From Anaeramoeba ignava (lineage: Eukaryota > Metamonada > Anaeramoebidae), in assembly GCA_028826165.1 (NCBI GenBank), contig JAPDFW010000140.1, forward strand, positions 1-64,000: 64,000 nucleotides of DNA. The letters run 5' to 3'. The notes below the pieces were generated by a model that saw only the letters and a program-made list of their open reading frames with translations, made no database searches and had not been told where the DNA came from. This document shows, in pieces, positions 58,301 through 64,000 of this stretch (its first letter is position 1; the number at the start of each line of letters is the position of its first letter). Made by a program: the position numbers and the translations under genes.

Positions 58301-61300
58301 ACACAAGAGATGGAAAAAATCGGCTTAATCCTTGTTTTCTTTTATCTGTAATTGTAAAATGTTTCTCGTCCATTAAATTTGATAATGAAGATATAAAATC
58401 CAAATTTGGTTCTTCTTGATACTTCAAATTGACACAAATTATTGTGCTCAATGAAACTAAAAGTGTTGCTATTTGCTTTTTTTGGACTTCAGTGTGATTC
58501 TTGTTTCCAAATCCTATTCCATTTAGGAAAACAAATGTTTCTATATGATCCTCAACTACTAAATCAAATGTTTTTTCATAAATCCAAATCTCAAATGTGT
58601 TATCTTCATCAAGAATAATTTGATTTGAATTAATTTCTGCTCCAAAAATCTGGTCAAGAATTTGGAAATTTACTAAAAAAATATTTTAAAATTAAATTTA
58701 AATTTAAAATTAAATTTAAAAATTATTTAAAAATTAAATTGTACAATATTGATTTTCTCCGATCATCATCACAAAATGAACTGGATGTGAAATTTTTCCA
58801 ATAATATCAACCTCTTTTTCGTTGTCAACAATTAATTTTTCATCTAATCCCAACTCAAACAACAGGTATCTTTCGTAAGATGATTTAGAAATCTTCTCTT
58901 TCGTAAAAGAATTGGTTTTTTCTTTGATTTTCGAATATTGCTCCATTTCTTCATCAATTTTTTTGATTTGCTCATTAAAAAATTTTTTTTCTTTAATTAA
59001 TTTTTCTTGTTCTTGCTTTAAATTATTCAATTCCTGGAAACCATCCAACTTTTTCATATCTTCTTCTTTTTTTTTTTCGGATTGAATTGTTTCCTCAAGA
59101 ACTTCATTTTCTTTTGTTTTTGTTTTTAATCCTTCTTTTAAAGTATTAATTGAAGTTTTTAATTCTTGGATTTTGACTTCATTGGGATCTTTTTCGTCAC
59201 TAACTTGCAAAAAAACTTGGTCCCATAATTCTTGGAATTCTGTTTCGAAATTTAGATTTTGCTCATTCGACTTGGGAATTTTTAATTTTTGTTGATCTTT
59301 TAATTTTTGTTGATCTTTCAATTTTTGTTGATCTTCTAATTTTTGTTGATCTTCTAATTTTTGTTGATCTTCTAATTTTTGTTGATCTTCTAATTTTTGT
59401 TGATCTTCTAATTTTTGTTGATCTTCTAATTTTTGTTGATCTTCTAATTTTTGTTGATTCTTTTTATATTTCAATTCAAGTTCCTTCATTTCTTTTTCCA
59501 TTTTTTCAAATTCTTCTTGGACTTTCTCAATCTTCTTTTTTTCCTTTTCAAAATCAGATTCAGAATCAGATTTCTTGGTATTTGCAACTTGGGGTGATTG
59601 CTTTATTTTCTTATCAATTTCTGCTAAACTCTCTTCATTTGTTTTTACTTTCTGTTCAATTTCCGCAATTTGTTGACTTAAATTTCCTATTTTTTTGGAT
59701 CTTTTTGTTTTTTCGATTGAAAATTTTTTTTTCCAATTTTCTAAATCTTTTGCTTTTTGATTCAATAAATCTTCATTTTTTTTAACTAATTCTTGCAACT
59801 TGCTTTTCTCGATATTTTTTTGTTTGAATTGCGGATCAAGTTGTGGGGTATTTTGCATTGGCTTGATGTTTTTGAATTGGGGATTTTTTGAGTAAATTTG
59901 TTGAATAGATCTTTGTATCTGTGTGATTTGTTCTTGTAATTTTTGTGATGATTGTAGAAGATTTTGATACTCAATATTTTTTCTGCTTGATCTTATTTGA
60001 GGAGCTTTTGGATTTTTCTTTAATTCTTCAATTTCTTTCTGTACTTTTATTATTGTGTTATCGATTTGCTTTTTCTGTTGAATTTTTTCTTGTTTTTGAT
60101 CCAATTTTGCGAAATAATTTTTTAGTTTTGGGTCATTTTGATTATATTGAATATTTTGGCTATTTTGATTATTTTGATTGTTTTTCTGTTTTAATTCTAA
60201 AATATTTTTCTCTAAATCTCCAATTTCTTTTTTCTTTTCTTCAATTTCTTGTTTTAATTTTTCCATTTCATCGCCTTCTTTTTTTATTTTTTCTTCTTCT
60301 TTAAATAAAAACGATTTAAAATTTTGTTCATTTTTTTGCTTTTCTTTGTGCATATTTGTCTTTTTTTGATTTAACTCATTGAGATCTTTTTCCGTTTTTT
60401 GGAATTCTTTTTGAAGATTCTTTTTTTCTTGCTGATTTAATGCTTCTCCTTTTTTTTCTTTTTGTTTTGATTTTTCTAATTGTTTTTGCAGTTCTTTTGC
60501 ATTTGCTTTTTGTTCTTGAAGTGTTTTGGCTTTATTTTTTAGTTCTAAATCCAAATTTTCCATTTTTGTCTTCAGAGTTTGAGATTCTTGGTTTAATTTC
60601 TGTAATTTCTGTTGATTTTGTTGATTTTGTTGATGCTTTTTATTCAAATCATTTTCTAATTGATTGAAATTTTTTTCCACTTTTTCCTCTTTGTTTACAA
60701 ATGAGATTTGTTTTAATTTTTGGAATTTCTTTTGAAATTGTTTTATATCTTGATTAATTTTAGCTGATTCACTTTTATTATTTTTTGCTTTTAATTCCAA
60801 TCGATTCAAAAGATTTTGGAGTTCTTCAATTTTTTCATCTTTTAAAATTTCATTCAATTCATCTTTTATTTTTTGGAGGTTTTTTTCAATTTTTTGGATT
60901 TCCTTTTCTTTTAATTCAATTTCTTGATTATTTTTATTTTTTAATGAACCAAGATTTTGGAATTTTGATCCTAATTTTTGATATTCTTGATTAATTTTGT
61001 TTTTTTCTTTTAAATCTTTCTCTAAAGAAGTTTTAATTGTTTGAATTTGTGAATTTAATTCTAAGTTTTGCTTTTTTTCTTCTTCCAATATTTTATTTTC
61101 CGTTATTATTTTTGCTTTTAATTCTCCAATTTGACTTTCCAAATGCTGAATTATTGTTTTCAATGAATTAATATTTACTTCTTCTTTTTCTTTTTTTTCT
61201 TTTTCTTCTTTATGTTTTCCGGCAATTTCTTGCAATTTTTCTTGTTCTTTTTCAAATTCTTTTTCTTTTTCCTTTAATTTTTTATCTAATTCTGTATTTT

Positions 61301-61433
61301 CTTTCTGAATATTTTCGAGTTTTTCTTGAAATCTTTCATTTTCTTCAACTCTCTTTAAATTTCGGACAAGTTCTTTTTGTTTTTCAATTTCTTTTAGAAA
61401 TTTTTCTAATATTTGAATTTTATTATTTGACAT
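55389..61433 (-). CDS. Giant coiled-coil protein with degenerate GBP-like (GB1) G domain and Lys-rich repeat tail
   Basis: Exons 61433-58745 and 58672-55389 total 5,973 nt and 1,990 aa; the 72-bp intron joins in phase. Residues 1 to about 860 are long Lys/Glu/Gln coiled coil, including eight QQKLED repeats (59280-59460). A GB1/guanylate-binding-protein-like G domain follows: ISHPVHFVMMIGENQY corresponds to the strand and P-loop start but lacks GKS. FVFLNGIGFG stands where DTEG is expected, then TLLVSLSTIICVN, and RFFPSLVWIYHD stands for the FFPxFVWTLRD motif. A helical region runs to about residue 1425, then Asn/Gln repeats and about 450 residues of KKDNKKDDKTTKKSIDK-type repeats. It is probably a non-GTPase scaffold. 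The GBP assignment rests on motif order and is moderate. Confidence 0.68.
55560..56870 (-). repeat. Coding minisatellite, Lys/Asp/Asn/Thr units
   Basis: Units of 12-15 bp (encoding KKDD, KKDN, KKED) and longer blocks (TTKKSIDK, NSIDKTNQKPKDK) alternate in higher-order patterns. The opposite strand is fully open for about 1.5 kb as Phe/Ile/Leu, a by-product of the AAA/GAT-rich coding strand. Confidence 0.9.
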
Positions 61434-61597
61434 TTATTTGTAAAAAAAAAATGAAAAGTGGAATTAAAAATTATTTTTTTTTTCCTTTTTTTAATTATTT
61501 TTTTTTTCTCCTTTTGTTTTTTTTCATTTTTTTCAAATTTCCGATTTTTCATTTTTCATTTTTCATTTTTTTCATTTTTTTCATTTTTTTTTTTCAA
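61434..61597. promoter_or_regulatory. Bidirectional promoter (GBP-like / DHHC)
   Basis: Only 164 bp separate the two start codons. The plus strand carries a cluster of TTTTTCATTTTTTTC elements (61540-61595) just before the DHHC ATG, and the minus strand has TTTTCATTTTTTTTTT before the GBP-like ATG. Confidence 0.55.
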
Positions 61598-62913
61598 ATG
61601 TGTGATGAAGAAGATTGTGAAGGTTGTCCTTCTTGGATTTTAGATATTCTTTATTGGCTTCCTCCAATTATATTAATTTTACTTGTTGTTTTAACTTATT
61701 ATCCTTTAGTTGAAACTGATAAATTAATTACACAACATCATTATTTAACAGGAACAATTTTAAATATTTTATATCATTTTTTTCTTTTTATGTATTTGAT
61801 TACATTAATATTATCAGTTTTAACAAATCCAGGTGATTCAAGAAAAATAACAAAATCAATTGTACATTTTAATTTTAATTTCAAATATAATTTTAATTTC
61901 AAATATAATTTTAATATTAATTTTAAATATAATTTTAATATTAATTTTAATTTTAATTTTAATTTTAATTTTAATTTTATAATTTTAAAAGGATATTGAA
62001 AATGGAATTATTGGTGAAAAAAGATTTTGTAAAGTTTGTAATATTTATAAGCCAAATAGAGCTCATCATTGTTCTATTTGTAAACGATGTGTTTTAAAAA
62101 TGGATCATCATGTAAATTTTTTAATTTTAATTTTAATTTTAATTTTAATTTTAATTTTAATTTAATTTTAATTTTAATTTTAATTTTAATTTTAATTTTA
62201 ATTTTAAATTTGATTTTAATTTTGATTTTAATTTAAATTTTAATTTTAATTTTAATTTTTAATTTTAATTTTAATTTTTAATTTTGATTTTAATTTTAAT
62301 TTTAATTTTAATTTTAATTTTGATTTTAATTTTTTATCCGATTTTAAATTTTATAATTAGTGTCCTTGGATTTCAAATTGTGTTGGATTTTTCAATTATA
62401 AATATTTTATTTTATTCCTTATTTATTCATTTTTAATTTCAGCAACTGCAGCAACTATTGTTATAATTTCATTTTTCATGCCACAAAATGATGAAATTTC
62501 ACCTTTAGTATAATCTAATTAATTTTAATTTTAATTTTAATTTTAATATTAATTTTAATTTTAATTTTAATTTTAATATTAATTTTAATTTGAATTTTAT
62601 AAATGAATTTTATAAATGAATTTTAATTTAATTTAAATTGTAAAAGATAATTATTGGATCTGTTATTGCTATGATTATAGGATTTTCTTTTGTTATTACT
62701 TTAATTCCTTTTATTGCATATCATTTAGCACTTCTTGCAGAAAATATGACAACAATAGAAGATTCAAAAACAAAAAAAGATAATGAAAAACATATTTGGG
62801 ATTTAGGATTAAAAAATAATCTTAAACAAGTTTTAGGTGAAAATTATCTTTTATGGTTTTTACCAACTTATATTTCTGTTAAAGGAGATGGTTTTAATTT
62901 TGAACATCGTTAA
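61598..62913 (+). CDS. DHHC-type protein S-palmitoyltransferase
   Basis: Exons 61598-61861, 61992-62111, 62361-62507 and 62647-62913 total 798 nt and 265 aa. The Cys-rich domain reads [32 protein letters not shown] and [12 protein letters not shown], the full zDHHC signature, with an intron placed between the second His and the catalytic Cys. Two membrane segments lie on each side ([32 protein letters not shown], then [17 protein letters not shown] and [19 protein letters not shown]). The enzyme transfers palmitate from its own Cys to substrate Cys at Golgi, ER or plasma membrane. The N-terminus [10 protein letters not shown] is Cys/acidic and unusual. Length is near the lower end of the family. 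Confidence 0.94.
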
Positions 62914-63037
62914 AATAGATTATTTTCCGTTTTTTTTTTTTAAAGAAATTTTAATCAAATAAACTTTTTTTTTTAATTTAAATTTTTTTTTTCATTTTTT
63001 TTTCATTTTTTTTCTTTTTTGTTATTTTTTTTATTAA

Positions 63038-64000
63038 ATGAAAAATCAACTTTTATTTTTTTCTATTTTTATTTTTTTAATTTCTCAAACAATTTTCCAA
63101 AATAAACAAAATAAATTTTCAAATCAAATTTCAAATCAAATTCAAAAAGAATTTATTGTTTCTTTTAATGAATATAAACCTATTGATTATTGGAACTCTT
63201 ACATTTATAAAATTATTAAAAATTTAAAAGGTTGTGAAATTGTAAATCGAAATTCACTAGCAATTCAATATCCAACTGATTTTATACTTATTAGAGTAAA
63301 AAAATTTAATTTTAATTTAATTTTAATTTTAATTTTAATTTTAATTTAAATTTTAATTTTAATTTTAATTTAAAAATGAATTTGGAAATGAATTTGAAAA
63401 TTAAAGATAAATTTAGAAAAAAAAGAAGAAATTTTTCAAAAATTTGAAAAAAATAAACAAATTCGATCAATTTCTGAAAACAAAGAAATCAAACAACAAA
63501 TACAATCAATAACAGAAGAAATTGAAGAAGAAGAAAATGAAGAAGAAAAATTTATTAGTATCAATAAAAGATCTCATACAAAATTTTCATTTGAAGGAGA
63601 TGATTTAGAAGAAGAATTAGAAAATGAAGAAAAAAAAAACGAACGAATAAATCAAAGAAAAATATTGAAGAATAAAAACAACAAGGATGCAGCTTCACTT
63701 TTTAACGCCCCAGAAATCTGGGATCTTGGAGTAACAGGAGCCGGTATTAAAGTAGCTATTTTGGATACTGGATTATCAGAAAAACATCCACATTTTAAAA
63801 ATATTATTGAAATTGTTGATTGGACTAATGAAAAAATTACAAAAGATCAATTGGGTCATGGCACTTTTGTTTCTAGTTTAATCGCAGGTAAAGGTACTGA
63901 TTGTAGAGGTTTGGCTCCTGATGCTGAAATTTATGTTTTTAGAGTTTTTACAAAGAATCATCGTAAATTATTCAAATCAAATTTAAATTAAATTTAAATC
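63038..64000 (+). CDS. MBTPS1: Site-1 protease (membrane-bound S8 subtilase), partial
   Basis: Exon 1 (63038-63295) encodes a signal peptide, MKNQLLFFSIFIFLISQ, and the start of the propeptide (KEFIVSFNEYKP). Exon 2 (63407-63962) joins in phase as LIRINLEKKEE, passes an acidic stretch and a basic site (RKIL), and enters the catalytic domain. There VAILDTGLSEKHPHF carries the Asp, QLGHGTFVSSLIAG carries the His, and GLAPDAEIYVFRVFT follows. DTGLSEKHPHFKN is characteristic of S1P and not of secreted subtilisins. The next donor (GTAAATTATT) is at 63963 and the Ser region lies beyond the window. S1P processes SREBP and ATF6-type precursors in the Golgi. Confidence 0.92.

Noticed and set aside
1-64000. 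Non-standard genetic code to explain in-frame stops
   Set aside because: TAA, TAG and TGA each end proteins at their expected C-termini, and most genes have no internal stops.
1-64000. tRNA, rRNA or spliceosomal RNA genes
   Set aside because: No cloverleaf, rRNA core or Sm-site-bearing structure was recognised by eye in this AT-rich sequence.

Overview
This is a eukaryotic nuclear window that is overwhelmingly A+T. It holds spliced genes with GT-AG introns from about 60 to 2,000 bp, very short intergenic spaces, and low-complexity A/T repeats filling most introns and spacers. TAA, TGA and TAG all end well-conserved proteins, so the standard code applies. The gene content is RCC1-BTB and BTB-TLDc paralogs, a PIWI-clade Argonaute, a cAMP-receptor-like 7TM protein, an integrin-like surface receptor, SH3/RasGEF signalling proteins and a centriolin-like protein. 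This fits a free-living amoeba or flagellate of the Anaeramoeba (metamonad) type. That placement is inferred from gene content and style; no rRNA is present to prove it.

Layout. 1-4951 (-) is a centriolin-like LRR/coiled-coil gene with many frame breaks, running off the left edge. 5030-7870 is a large minisatellite. 8026-9604 (+) is a DGAT1/SOAT-type acyltransferase. 10485-16057 (-) is a two-SH3 scaffold assembled from four exons; its 2-kb intron carries a satellite interrupted by a complex insertion-like island. 16504-20504 (+) is an SH3-RasGEF, head to head with the scaffold. 20905-22438 (-) is an Alba protein. 23757-24704 (+) is a possible alkaline-phosphatase-fold pseudoenzyme. 24878-26549 (-) is a protein-isoaspartate methyltransferase. 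26631-35731 is a BTB cluster: two RCC1-BTB genes, a broken BTB-TLDc gene and a 5'-truncated RCC1-BTB copy. 36705-37132 is ribosomal protein eL29, whose start codon is made by splicing. 37318-38069 is a PC4/SUB1 coactivator. 38192-41208 (-) is an AMSH deubiquitinase with a prion-like tail. 41321-48649 is a cell-surface group: integrin-like receptor, 7TM receptor, beta-propeller protein. 48802-55108 (+) is an eight-exon PIWI gene. 55389-61433 (-) is a 1,990-residue coiled-coil/GBP-like protein whose GTP-binding motifs are degenerate. 61598-62913 (+) is a DHHC palmitoyltransferase. 63038 onward is site-1 protease, cut by the right edge.

For twelve spliced genes I assigned exon boundaries by hand. 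In the eleven that are complete in the window, the exon lengths sum to an exact multiple of three and the joins recreate conserved family motifs; site-1 protease is cut by the right edge, but its two visible exons join in frame. Frame breaks are confined to the centriolin-like locus, the BTB-TLDc locus and one homopolymer in the beta-propeller gene.

The most interesting points are: a PIWI protein with Ser at the catalytic His position; a GBP-like pseudo-GTPase fused behind about 900 residues of coiled coil; four unrelated satellite arrays sharing a 143-146 bp period (plus a 73-bp one); a recurrent TTTTCATTTTTT element before almost every start codon, resembling the Inr of parabasalids; and a poly-Asn/Gln block inside a BTB domain of an RCC1 protein that ends in a CaaX box.
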